From Deltaproteobacteria bacterium (GTDB lineage: Bacteria; Myxococcota_A; UBA9160; JAJDAL01), in assembly GCA_029261875.1 (NCBI GenBank), contig JAJDAL010000013.1:41268-105267 (forward strand): a stretch of DNA of 64,000 nt, in the 5' to 3' direction. The notes under the pieces are model-generated. The model searched no databases and was not told where the DNA came from. It saw only the letters and a program-made list of their open reading frames with translations. Made by a program: the position numbers and the translations under genes. This document shows, one piece after another, positions 44,519 to 52,940 of this stretch. Positions within the stretch are counted from its first letter, which is position 1. Each line of letters begins with the position of its first letter.

Positions 44519-45921
44519 TGGAGCATCGGAGCGCCGAGAATTGGGCGGGATTGTTCGACACGATCCCGGAAATGGATTGTGCGGTCAAAGAAATCGAGGG
44601 CGCGCTCCCGCCCGGGTTGGTGGGCACGCTGTACCGCAACGGGCCGGGAACCCGCGACTTCGCCCAGTCCTATTTCGACGGTGACGGCCTCATTCGCGCA
44701 CTCCAGATCCGCGAAAGCGGGGACGTTCGTTTTCGCAGTCGCTATGTGGAAACCGACAAATACCTGGCGGAAAAAAACAGCAACAAACCGCTGCGTCGCA
44801 CGGCCGGAACGAATCTTCCGGGCGGAGCGCTTCGCAACATGTTCCGAATTCCCGCCCACGAAGCCAACACCCACGTGGTTCCCTTCGCCGGGCGACTCTG
44901 GGCATTGGAGGAAGGCGGCCACCCCTACGAATTGGATCCCGAGACTCTGGCCACGGGACCGATGACGGACTTCGACGGCGCCCTACGCACCCGCAACGCG
45001 TTCGCCGCGCATCCCCATTTCGACCCCGAGACGCGCGAGGCAATCGCGTTCGGCATCGCCTTCGGGCCCAAGCCCGCGGTTCGCACGTTTCGCGTGGATC
45101 GTCAGCACCGATTGCACCACACCGGAGAATTCCCGCTCAAAGACGGTGGATTCGTTCACGACTACGCGCTGTCGAAACGCTACATGGCGTTCTTCATCCC
45201 TCCCCTGGTCGCCAACGCGAGGAAATTCCTGCTCGGTACCGACACCTTCTTCGGTTCCCTGGAATGGAAACCCGAACTGGGAACCCGAATCGTGCTGGTC
45301 CCGCGGGACGGTGGGCCCCACATCGAGCTTCAAACCGAAGCCTTCCTGGTCGGTCACACCATGAGCGCCTGGGACGACGGCGATCAGCTGATCGTCGATC
45401 TCTGCCACCAGGACGAATGGCCGGCTTTTGCGAAGAATACGGCGAACTACCGAACCAGCGATTGGGCGGCCTTCGCCGGCGGCACCGCGCGCCGCTACCA
45501 CATCGACCCGATCGCGAAGCGCGTTCATCACGAAGAGCTCACCGCCATTCCGAACGAGTTCGCGCGCATTCATCCGGATCGAGAGACCCAGCGCTGTCGA
45601 TACGCCTACTGCGCAGCCAATACCGAGAAGAACGAAGGTGGTTTCTTCCGCGCACTCATGAAGCTCGACCGCGACAACGGGGCGGTTGACTTGTTCGATT
45701 TCGGTTCCCACAAAGTGGCTTCGGAACCGGTCTTCGTCCCCCGGCCCGACAGCCTGGAAGAAGACGATGGTTGGGTCATCACATTCGTGCACGACGGAAA
45801 ACGCCGTGGTACGGACGTCGCGGTACTCGACGGACGAAAATTATCGGACGGCCCGATTGCGACCCTTCGGATTCCCGGAAATGCGGGCGCGACTTTCCAC
45901 GGTAGCTGGAGCGGGGCCTAG
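44518..45921 (+). CDS. Second carotenoid cleavage oxygenase family protein
   Basis: 467 residues from ATG 44518 in a TGATG overlap with the DUF2141 stop. The signature GTLYRNGPGTRDFAQSYFDGDGLIRAL fits the family, and the four iron-binding His can be placed in AHPHFDP, FVHDYAL, VGHTMSAWDDGD and FHGSWSG. It differs strongly from the enzyme at 28378, so the two probably cut different bonds or substrates. No signal peptide. As the second gene of a unit under the 44013 operator it belongs to the same proposed regulon. Confidence 0.94.
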   Translation: MEHRSAENWAGLFDTIPEMDCAVKEIEGALPPGLVGTLYRNGPGTRDFAQSYFDGDGLIRALQIRESGDVRFRSRYVETDKYLAEKNSNKPLRRTAGTNLPGGALRNMFRIPAHEANTHVVPFAGRLWALEEGGHPYELDPETLATGPMTDFDGALRTRNAFAAHPHFDPETREAIAFGIAFGPKPAVRTFRVDRQHRLHHTGEFPLKDGGFVHDYALSKRYMAFFIPPLVANARKFLLGTDTFFGSLEWKPELGTRIVLVPRDGGPHIELQTEAFLVGHTMSAWDDGDQLIVDLCHQDEWPAFAKNTANYRTSDWAAFAGGTARRYHIDPIAKRVHHEELTAIPNEFARIHPDRETQRCRYAYCAANTEKNEGGFFRALMKLDRDNGAVDLFDFGSHKVASEPVFVPRPDSLEEDDGWVITFVHDGKRRGTDVAVLDGRKLSDGPIATLRIPGNAGATFHGSWSGA

Positions 45922-46169
45922 AGGGACCCGCCAGAGCCGACGGGCGTCGCACTGAGGTCGGGGGGGCCCGAGTACAAGAGTTCGAATTCCCGCCGACGAA
46001 AACACCAACCCGAATCTTCCCGGGCGTATTCGTCGCGGTAGATTCCGATGTTCAACACACCTTCCCCGTTCGCGTAACTGCGGAACTCACCAGCATCGAG
46101 GCCTCCTCACGGCTCTACAAAAGAGCCCTCCCACGCCGCGGGCTCATCCACCAACGGCAGGTCCGCCAT
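45918..46169 (-). pseudogene. Decayed SnoaL-like (NTF2-fold) gene fragment
   Basis: The minus strand from 46106 to 45918 encodes EFRSYANGEGVLNIGIYRDEY and then REDSGWCFRRREFELLYSGPPDLS, the C-terminal half of the SnoaL-like/NTF2 family common in polycyclic-aromatic and steroid catabolism. In the same frame, upstream, an ATG at 46169 opens a short stretch (MADLPLVDEPAAWEGSFVEP) that is broken by TGA 46107-46109. The N-terminal two-thirds of a normal 140-residue protein is missing. It is best read as a truncated, decayed gene, unless the sequence contains an error. Confidence 0.6.
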
Positions 46170-46181
46170 CGTGCGAGCAAT

Positions 46182-46592
46182 CTAGCGCTCGCGGTTGTCC
46201 GCCGGGGTTGGACATGGCGCGGTCGACTTCGAACCGCGTCCGGTCCAGCGCAGGCGATTTCGAGCGAAGAGGCGGTAGGCGCGATCGAAAAGCGGCGCGA
46301 GGAGACGCCAACGCGAAGGGGCAAGAACCCACCCCAGCCCGACGCCCGCGTAGGCGCGCCGGAAAACTTCCATCCCCCGGACGACCTCGCCCGACGGAAG
46401 GACTCCGTGGATGTGACCCATTACCTCTTCTTGCGTCAGCTGATAGCGCGAGGGATCGAATTCCGGCGCTGCGATGTCTTCGAATACCACCCGCCCGGCC
46501 GAATTGCGCCGCCGCAGCATGTCGACCTCGCGGCTGCAAAGGGGGCAATCACCATCGAACAGCAGCTTGATCTGCCAGGATTCGTTCGCCAT
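46182..46592 (-). CDS. DCC-family thiol-disulfide-oxidoreductase-like protein (DUF393)
   Basis: 136 residues with the family signature FDGDCPLCSREV at the N terminus, i.e. a thioredoxin-like CxxC, and a C terminus around RAYRLFARNRLRWTGR as in other DCC proteins. Members are thought to be redox-active but have few characterised substrates. It follows the P450 gene on the same strand, 64 bp downstream, and could be its last co-transcribed gene. Confidence 0.88.
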   Translation of the reverse strand: MANESWQIKLLFDGDCPLCSREVDMLRRRNSAGRVVFEDIAAPEFDPSRYQLTQEEVMGHIHGVLPSGEVVRGMEVFRRAYAGVGLGWVLAPSRWRLLAPLFDRAYRLFARNRLRWTGRGSKSTAPCPTPADNRER

Positions 46593-46656
46593 CCCTGGAG
46601 CTTCGCGTGAAGCGCGAAATAGATCAAATGAAACACCGGCTAAAGCAGCGAGAAGC

Positions 46657-47913
46657 TCAATCGGCGTCCGGCGTCAGCCGGTAGCGAATGGGCATGCGTT
46701 TTACGCCCCCCAGAAAACTCGAGCGCATGCGCTGGTAGGGGCCTGCCAGCTCGACTTCTTTCAGACGAAGTGCGAGCTCGCGAAAGATGATTCGCAATTC
46801 GAGGCGCGCGAGATTCGCGCCCAGGCAGAAATGCTGGCCGATGCCGAATCCGAGATGCGGATTCGGATGGCGGTCGACGCGAAAGCGATCCGGTTCTGCG
46901 AACACGTCTTCGTCCCGGTTGGCGGACGGGTAGAACAGGCACAGGGAATCCCGAGCGCGGATTTTCTGGCCATACATCTCGACGTCTTCAACCGGGGTCC
47001 GGCAGAACTGAATGACCGGTGCAGTCCATCGCACGATCTCTTCCACGGCACTGTTCACGGTGTTCGGGTTCCGACGAAGTTTCTCGAATTCTTCGGGGTT
47101 CTCGATCAGTGCCAGCAGCCCACCGCTCGCGGCGTTGCGGGTGGTCTCGTTCCCCGCGACCACCAGGAGGAAGAAGTAGGAGAGGAGCTCCAGGGGGGCG
47201 AAGGGCTCACCTTCGATCCGCGCCTGACACAGGACCGTGACGATGTCGTCCCGGGGGTCGGCACGGCGTTTCTCCGCGAGATCCGCGAAGTAACCGAACA
47301 GCGAATTCCGAGCGCGCTCGACGGTCCCCTGCGCATCTTCCCCGGGAGTCTGGTAATCGGGGTCGGTGGCACCGGCGATCTGATTGGTCCACTCGAACAT
47401 CAGCTGCCAATCTTCGCGCGGTACGCCCAGGATCCCCGCGAGTACGCCCAGCGTCAAAGGCGCGGCCAGGTCGGCGACGAAATCCCCCTCGCGAACTTCA
47501 CCGTCGCCCGCCATTTCGGACAGGAGTTCGCGTGTGATGCGTTCCACCTCCGGCCGGCGGCGTTCGATGGCGCGCGGCGTGAACCAGCCACTCGCGGCTT
47601 TGCGAAAGACGGGGTGCTCCGGTGGATCCATGTTGAGCAAGTGGCGAACGAAGGTCCGCTCCCCTTCGGGCGGGCCCCCTTCTTCGAATACCGCCAGGCG
47701 CGGACCGTTCAGGAACTTGGCAGGCTGTTTCGAAATCGAAACGATGTCCGCCCGTTTCGTGACCGCCCAGAAACCGACGCCACCGGGCAAATCGAACCAA
47801 TGGACAGGAGACTCCTCGCGCAGGCGTTTCCACGCCGCGTGCGGATAGCCATGATCCGCGTAGTAGTCGGGACCAATGACGTCCAGAGAGTCGAGGCTCG
47901 GGTCGGTCGACAC
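46657..47913 (-). CDS. Cytochrome P450 (second)
   Basis: 418 residues from GTG 47913, 20 bp after the kinase stop; the open frame extends far upstream through the kinase gene but that is not coding. The I-helix VAGNETTRNA, the ExxR in EEIVRW and the heme loop FGIGQHFCLGANLAR with Cys near residue 361 are intact. It resembles steroid- or terpenoid-type soluble P450s (for example NMDPPEHPVFRK). Its position right after a kinase-TPM gene is odd for a catabolic enzyme; it may be only a neighbour and not a functional partner. No operator of the 44013 type was found at its start. Confidence 0.95.
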   Translation of the reverse strand: MSTDPSLDSLDVIGPDYYADHGYPHAAWKRLREESPVHWFDLPGGVGFWAVTKRADIVSISKQPAKFLNGPRLAVFEEGGPPEGERTFVRHLLNMDPPEHPVFRKAASGWFTPRAIERRRPEVERITRELLSEMAGDGEVREGDFVADLAAPLTLGVLAGILGVPREDWQLMFEWTNQIAGATDPDYQTPGEDAQGTVERARNSLFGYFADLAEKRRADPRDDIVTVLCQARIEGEPFAPLELLSYFFLLVVAGNETTRNAASGGLLALIENPEEFEKLRRNPNTVNSAVEEIVRWTAPVIQFCRTPVEDVEMYGQKIRARDSLCLFYPSANRDEDVFAEPDRFRVDRHPNPHLGFGIGQHFCLGANLARLELRIIFRELALRLKEVELAGPYQRMRSSFLGGVKRMPIRYRLTPDAD

Positions 47914-47933
47914 CGCAATATCGTACCGCGGGG

Positions 47934-49925
47934 CTACGAGGAGCGATAGGGCTCGATGGGGCGATTGTCCCCGGTGTCGATGCGGATGTAACCGCTCACC
48001 GTCACCAACGCGTCCGCGAACGGACGCAGGAAGTCCGATCGCATGCTGCGCAGAGACCACGAATGGGAAGCGCCGACGATCGACACGACTTCCGCTACCT
48101 CCGTCACGATGTCGATCTGCCAGCCCGAAGCCCCGCGACGCAAGAAATGAGGCGAAACAAAGGGACTCGTTTTGCAGTAAACGATCGCCCGGTCGCCTCG
48201 TTCGAGAAACGCCATTTCCTGGATCGATTCGCGCAGATACAGATGTTCGAGATAGGCAGGCGTCATGGGCCAGCTCTCCAGGAAAGAACGGCTTTCGGGA
48301 GTGAACAGCAGCATGTTGGGGCGATAGACATCGGCGTCGAGCCAGGAGAGGAAACTTCGATAGGCCGCTTGCGGCGATTCGCCCGGCCCCATGTCTGCAA
48401 GCTTCGGAGAATTCGCAGCCGCGTAGAAGTCGCCGATGGATGAAAGTTCCACATTCCCACTCGCTCCGGCTCCACCGGATGCGTGCCTGAATCCGAGTGG
48501 AGACGGGGCGAAGTTGGGGTCGAACTCTCCCGCGAGCTGGGTGTTGCGAAGGTGATCCTGCAACATGCGCATGACCAGGACCAATGCGAAACTGGGGTCG
48601 TCGGACTCGAACAGATATCGGGCGTGTTCTTCGATCAGATGCCCGAGAAGTGGATCGGGGAGTATCGTTTCGAGCCCATACCCGACGTCGATCCGCAGAC
48701 GCTTCTCCGCCGGATCGAAGAGAAACAACACGCCGCGCCCATCTCCCCCTGCTCCGCCCGCCTGCCAAGCTTCGAATCGTTCGGACGCAAACGCCTCCAG
48801 GGTGATCCCCGATGGTGGCGATAGGGCGACGAAGCGGGCGTCGATTCCCGATTCCTCGGAGAACAACGCCAAACGCTCGTCCAACCGCTGATGTTGTTGC
48901 GACGAAAGAACAGAATGGGAATCGAGTACGCGTTGTCCGATCGGAGTCTCGGCCGTCCCTTGCGAGACCGCGCCACCCAATATCAAGGCGGTACCCAAAC
49001 CAACCACCGTCCCTGCCAACACTGCTCGCGGCCCAGCGAAGAACCGCAACGCTGGGGGAGCGACCTGGGACAGTCGTTCCAGTTCGAACGCGATCTCTTC
49101 CAGACGATCCGGTCGGTCTCGAGGATTCTTCTCCACCAGGGATCGAACGAGCTGGCGTACGTCTCGATCGAGGTTCCCTAAGCCATCGGGCACATCGCTG
49201 ATCACGCGTTGCAGGTGACGAGCCATTGAATCGCTGGCAAAGGGCTCGATTCCCGTCAGGATTCGAATCAACACGACACCGAGTGCGAAGAGGTCAGTCG
49301 CCGGCCCCACTTCGGTGCGGAGTACCTGTTCCGGAGCGAGATAGTTGGGGCTGCCGAGAATCGTCCCCGGCCGCGTGATCGGTTCGAGATCCGCGCGCAG
49401 TTTGCACAGACCAAAATCCGCCACCTTGACCCCACCCGTGTCCGGAAGGAGCACGTTCCCCGGCTTGAGATCCCGGTGAACACAGCCGCGGGCGTGGGCG
49501 GCGATAAGCCCGCGCGCAATGGAGGCTGCGATGGCGAGACCGGACGAACGGTCGAGCGCGCCGTGTCGCGCAATCCGATGTTCGAGCGACTCTCCCTCGA
49601 CCCATTCCATGACGTAGTAGAATTGATCGCCGGATTCCGAAGGGAGGACGCCGGCGTCGAAGATCGCCACCACGTTCTCGTGAAAGATTTCGCTCACCGC
49701 ACGCATTTCGCGCACGAAGCGAGCGATCCGCTCGGGCCCATCCGAGGCTCGGGTCGCTTCCAGGGGAATCATCTTGAGTGCGACACGCCGATCGAGGCGT
49801 GGGTCGTGCGCTCCATACACGATCCCCATCCCGCCCCGCCCGAGCTCACCGGAAATCTGGTAGCGCCCGATGCTGCGCGGAAACTGCGCGAAGCGCTCGC
49901 GGGCTCGTTTCGACGCGGCGCTCAT
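47934..49925 (-). CDS. Ser/Thr protein kinase fused to a TPM domain
   Basis: 663 residues from ATG 49925, four bases after the sigma-factor stop. The Hanks-type kinase domain (residues about 22-280) has GRGGMG, the Lys in VALKMI, HRDLKPGNVLL, DFGLCKL and PNYLAPEQ, so it should be active. A single membrane segment lies near residue 300 (AVLAGTVVGLGTALILGG). Beyond it is a TPM domain (Psb32/YgcG type) with SQQHQRLDERLALFSEESGIDARFVAL and GRGVLFLFDPAEKRLRIDVGYGLE, then a further unidentified region. TPM domains are thought to have phosphatase or quality-control roles, so this would be a kinase with an extracytoplasmic sensor or phosphatase. I do not recall this fusion as a common one. Confidence 0.88.
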   Translation of the reverse strand: MSAASKRARERFAQFPRSIGRYQISGELGRGGMGIVYGAHDPRLDRRVALKMIPLEATRASDGPERIARFVREMRAVSEIFHENVVAIFDAGVLPSESGDQFYYVMEWVEGESLEHRIARHGALDRSSGLAIAASIARGLIAAHARGCVHRDLKPGNVLLPDTGGVKVADFGLCKLRADLEPITRPGTILGSPNYLAPEQVLRTEVGPATDLFALGVVLIRILTGIEPFASDSMARHLQRVISDVPDGLGNLDRDVRQLVRSLVEKNPRDRPDRLEEIAFELERLSQVAPPALRFFAGPRAVLAGTVVGLGTALILGGAVSQGTAETPIGQRVLDSHSVLSSQQHQRLDERLALFSEESGIDARFVALSPPSGITLEAFASERFEAWQAGGAGGDGRGVLFLFDPAEKRLRIDVGYGLETILPDPLLGHLIEEHARYLFESDDPSFALVLVMRMLQDHLRNTQLAGEFDPNFAPSPLGFRHASGGAGASGNVELSSIGDFYAAANSPKLADMGPGESPQAAYRSFLSWLDADVYRPNMLLFTPESRSFLESWPMTPAYLEHLYLRESIQEMAFLERGDRAIVYCKTSPFVSPHFLRRGASGWQIDIVTEVAEVVSIVGASHSWSLRSMRSDFLRPFADALVTVSGYIRIDTGDNRPIEPYRSS

Positions 49926-49929
49926 GGCC

Positions 49930-50583
49930 TCAGGATTCTGTGCGTTCAGCGTCGCCCCCAGCGGCCGGGATGGCGCGGCGCAGTAGCGATCGACGCCAGG
50001 AATCGAGCTTCGAATGCCGTAGCTTCGGACGCTGCGGTTGCCCGGCGAGCTTTTCGATGAACCTGGCCGCTCGCTCGAGGCGCTTGCGACTGGCCCCCAC
50101 ACTGATGCCCAGCAGCTCGGCAATCTTCTCGTGAGAAAGGCCGTCGATGCGGTGCAATTCGAGGACGATTCCCTGGTCGTCGGGGAGGCGTTCGAGAGCC
50201 GCCACGATGTGTCGCCGACGTTCGGTTCGTAGAGCCAGGGATTCCGGCCCCCCGATCGAATCGATCAGGACCTGCGAACTCACCGGATCGTCCCGGCCGC
50301 GAAACTTTTCCCACAGGGTCTGCCGTGCAACTCCATAAAGCCACGCGCGAACGTTCGACTTTCCGCGATAGCTGCAGGCGCTGAGCAGGATCCGGTACAG
50401 AACTTCCTGCACCGTGTCTTCGACTTCGACTGGGCGAACGCGACGAGCGATGTATCCCGTGAGTTCGCCAATGTAGCGACGATGTAGCTCCGCGCTTGCA
50501 TCGTCGTCTCGCTCCGCGATGGAGCGAAGCAATTCCTCGTCACTTCGCTCGCTGAGCTTCTTTGTATCGACGTCTTCGATCAT
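49930..50583 (-). CDS. ECF-family sigma factor
   Basis: 217 residues from ATG 50583; a TTG at 50601 is an alternative. Sigma-2 (RRYIGELTGYIARRV, EDTVQEVLYRILLSA, and FRGRDDP after WLYGVARQTLWEKF) and sigma-4 (RLPDDQGIVLELHRIDGLSHEKIAELLGISVGASRKRL) are present, with an extra basic tail. It lies between the secreted Pro-rich protein and the kinase, with gaps of 7 and 4 bp, so the three are co-transcribed. ECF sigma factors next to Ser/Thr kinases are typical of Myxococcota-, Planctomycetota- and Acidobacteriota-like genomes. Confidence 0.93.
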   Translation of the reverse strand: MIEDVDTKKLSERSDEELLRSIAERDDDASAELHRRYIGELTGYIARRVRPVEVEDTVQEVLYRILLSACSYRGKSNVRAWLYGVARQTLWEKFRGRDDPVSSQVLIDSIGGPESLALRTERRRHIVAALERLPDDQGIVLELHRIDGLSHEKIAELLGISVGASRKRLERAARFIEKLAGQPQRPKLRHSKLDSWRRSLLRRAIPAAGGDAERTES

Positions 50584-50590
50584 GATGTAC

Positions 50591-52276
50591 CTACGCTCCA
50601 ATCAGAAGATGGATCGCGGCCGTATAGACAGACGCCCAGGCCGCAGCCAATCGCTCGATCCACCGGAGAAAAACGGAATCCGTCGCGGGTGAAGCGCCTG
50701 CAGATTCTGCGGACACTCTAGTTCGGTAGAGGGGTCCTCGTGGCTGGGGCTCTCGGACCGGCGCGAGGATCAGGCGACGCGGTGACGAAGCCGCAGCCGT
50801 TTCCAACTCGGCATCCGGTCCTTTGGATTTTACGCGACGCGCAATTTCGCTTTGGGTACTTTCTGCCGGAACAATCGTCGGATTCGCCGAGTCGCGTACC
50901 CGAACCCGGCCTTGGATCGCGTGAGCCCCTGAGTCCACTCGGAAGAGTTGAGTGGGCTTGGGAGGATCGGTTCCTTTCGCCTGGATGCGTTCACTCGCAA
51001 CACCCGACGCCGCCGAGTCCAAACGTGAGGGAGCGGGACTGCCGGGCGCATCCAATGACGCAATACGCGATTCCAACTCCACGCCCGATGCAACAGTTCC
51101 CGAATCCTCCCCTCGCGGCGACAACGGGACCTCTTCCGAGGGCAGTGTTGAATTCGGGTCCACCGCGGGTTCCGACTTCACCTCGCGGGTTGGGGGAGAC
51201 ATCGATTCGGGTACCGGATCGGACACGCGTTCGGTGATCGGTTCGAACCACTCATCGGGCGCTGGCTCGAAAACAAGGTCGGGTTCGATGAAGGCCGGTT
51301 CATCGCGCGTCGGGGAATCGCTCGGAATCGCTTTCCGCGCAACCGGCTCCGGGTCTCGTTTCGGAGCGGGATCCGCCTCGGGCTCGGAGGCGGGCGGACC
51401 GACATTCGGTAGCACTTCGGAAACCGGCGGCGGCTCGGGGGCGGGCACCTCGCGTTCCGCGGCCGGAGGCGTGAGGTCGATTTCACGATCGGCCTCCACT
51501 GTCGAGCGGCTTCGGTCCTGACTGAACGGCGAGCGTTCCGTTCTGACGTCGAGTCCAATGCGGCCGCGGTAGGGAGTTCGCCAGGGCGGAGGACCCACCG
51601 TCAGCCAGGAATCATCGGACTTCCAATCGGACGGACGAAATCGATCCGAAGCGTTGTAGCGAATGAAGCCGGTGACGCGTCCGGCACCGCCGCCCATGTA
51701 TTTGAAGTCCGCCGCGAAGCGGTGCAGCTCGCCGTTGTCTCCATATTCGAGTTCCCGAACCAGGAACCCCCCGCCGCCGCAATCCGAGCGGTGACTCAAA
51801 TCGAGGGCGCTGACGAGGTTGGGACTTCCGGTATCCGTGTGTGAAAGCATCGCCGTGCTCTCGAGAATGTTCTCATAGTAGAAGCGCCCTCCTTCGCTCA
51901 GTTCTTGGTTCTGCACCATGAACAAGTCCCAAATGTTGTCGATCAACGTGCGCGAGCCGGCGCTCCACGAGCAATCGGGGTCCGAGTAGAAAACCCCGGG
52001 CGCCAGATGCAGGTAGAACTTGGGAGCGAAATGAATCTCGGCCGTCGTCTGAAACTTCTGGACCCGGAACGCCAGGCCGTTGCGATACGGCGTCGCCCAC
52101 TGCTCGAAATCGCGCCGCGTATTCACGAACAGCGAGTTTTGCTTGCCTTTGGGCGCCGGCCACTTCACGGACAGTTCGTACCAGCCCCTCTCCGCGGCAA
52201 ACGCGCTGGATTGGAGGACGACGGCCAACAGGAATACGATGCCGACCGAGAGCCGGCGAATGGTGGTTCGGTTCAT
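50591..52276 (-). CDS. Secreted Pro/Glu/Ser-rich protein with C-terminal anchor
   Basis: 561 residues from ATG 52276. The N terminus SVGIVFLLAVVLQSSAFA is a signal peptide. Residues about 30-240 form a beta-rich domain with Cys pairs (PDCSWSAG, SDCGGGG) and no known family. Residues 240-510 are a low-complexity linker of Pro, Glu, Asp and Ser, and a C-terminal hydrophobic segment (AAAWASVYTAAIHLLIGA) could anchor it. It is the promoter-proximal gene of the sigma-factor/kinase operon, so it may be the substrate or sensor of that system; this is inferred from position. Confidence 0.72.
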   Translation of the reverse strand: MNRTTIRRLSVGIVFLLAVVLQSSAFAAERGWYELSVKWPAPKGKQNSLFVNTRRDFEQWATPYRNGLAFRVQKFQTTAEIHFAPKFYLHLAPGVFYSDPDCSWSAGSRTLIDNIWDLFMVQNQELSEGGRFYYENILESTAMLSHTDTGSPNLVSALDLSHRSDCGGGGFLVRELEYGDNGELHRFAADFKYMGGGAGRVTGFIRYNASDRFRPSDWKSDDSWLTVGPPPWRTPYRGRIGLDVRTERSPFSQDRSRSTVEADREIDLTPPAAEREVPAPEPPPVSEVLPNVGPPASEPEADPAPKRDPEPVARKAIPSDSPTRDEPAFIEPDLVFEPAPDEWFEPITERVSDPVPESMSPPTREVKSEPAVDPNSTLPSEEVPLSPRGEDSGTVASGVELESRIASLDAPGSPAPSRLDSAASGVASERIQAKGTDPPKPTQLFRVDSGAHAIQGRVRVRDSANPTIVPAESTQSEIARRVKSKGPDAELETAAASSPRRLILAPVREPQPRGPLYRTRVSAESAGASPATDSVFLRWIERLAAAWASVYTAAIHLLIGA

Positions 52277-52399
52277 GTTTTGCACCCGGATCAAGGGGAT
52301 GCAACTCATGTACCAATCGAATCGAATCTGCATGGCAGTTGAATAATCTTGAAGGCTTCCCGCCTTAGAGACTCCACCTGCGCAAGCGGAACTACCGTC

Positions 52400-52819
52400 T
52401 CATGAATCCGATGGGGACCAACCGGGGTCGCCAAGGGTAGTAGACGACTCTCCTATGAAGGAATATTCGTGGCCCGAGGGCGTGTTCTGACTACTCGATC
52501 CCGACGAGAAACGATCCTGCGGGGCCGCCACGAAGCGGTATCCGCGCCCATGTACGGTGCGAATCGTCTGCGGGTTTTCGCCGCACTCTTTCCAGACCCT
52601 GCGCAGAGCTTGGACACACCGTCGCACGGATCCATCGCTGACGGTCGTATGCTTCCAAACACCCTCTCGAATCTCGGCTTTGCCCACCACCCGGTCGCGC
52701 CGCTCTACCAGATAGAGGAGCACGTCGAACACCTTGGGCTGCAGGGGAATTGCCCGCCCACGGTGACGGAGCTCGAAGTTCTTCTCGTCGATCTCGAAGT
52801 CGCGAATGCGGTATACCAT
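52400..52819 (-). CDS. Winged-helix DNA-binding protein (Trans_reg_C/CadC-like)
   Basis: 139 residues from ATG 52819. The winged-helix runs through ELRHRGRAIPLQPKVFDVLLYLVERRDRVVGKAEIREGVW to TIRTVHGRGYRFVA, the OmpR/PhoB C-terminal type. There is no receiver, kinase or membrane domain, and the tail is low-complexity and Ser-rich, so it looks like a stand-alone DNA-binding subunit. It lies 123 bp upstream of the secreted protein's start on the same strand and could regulate either that operon or the HupE operon. Confidence 0.85.
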   Translation of the reverse strand: MVYRIRDFEIDEKNFELRHRGRAIPLQPKVFDVLLYLVERRDRVVGKAEIREGVWKHTTVSDGSVRRCVQALRRVWKECGENPQTIRTVHGRGYRFVAAPQDRFSSGSSSQNTPSGHEYSFIGESSTTLGDPGWSPSDS

Positions 52820-52940
52820 CCTAGCGGTCCTTCCGTTTGAAGTTTCGGTCTGGTGCGGTGTCTGGGAATGCGTCGAAAATGTGACCGGAATCTTCGGCAG
52901 ATCCGCTTGTACGGAAGAATTTGTGCAACGGTTGCGCGTA

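Noticed and set aside
47914..48768. N-terminal extension of the second P450
   Set aside because: The open frame runs through the kinase gene in another frame. The protein from GTG 47913 has the normal P450 length and start.
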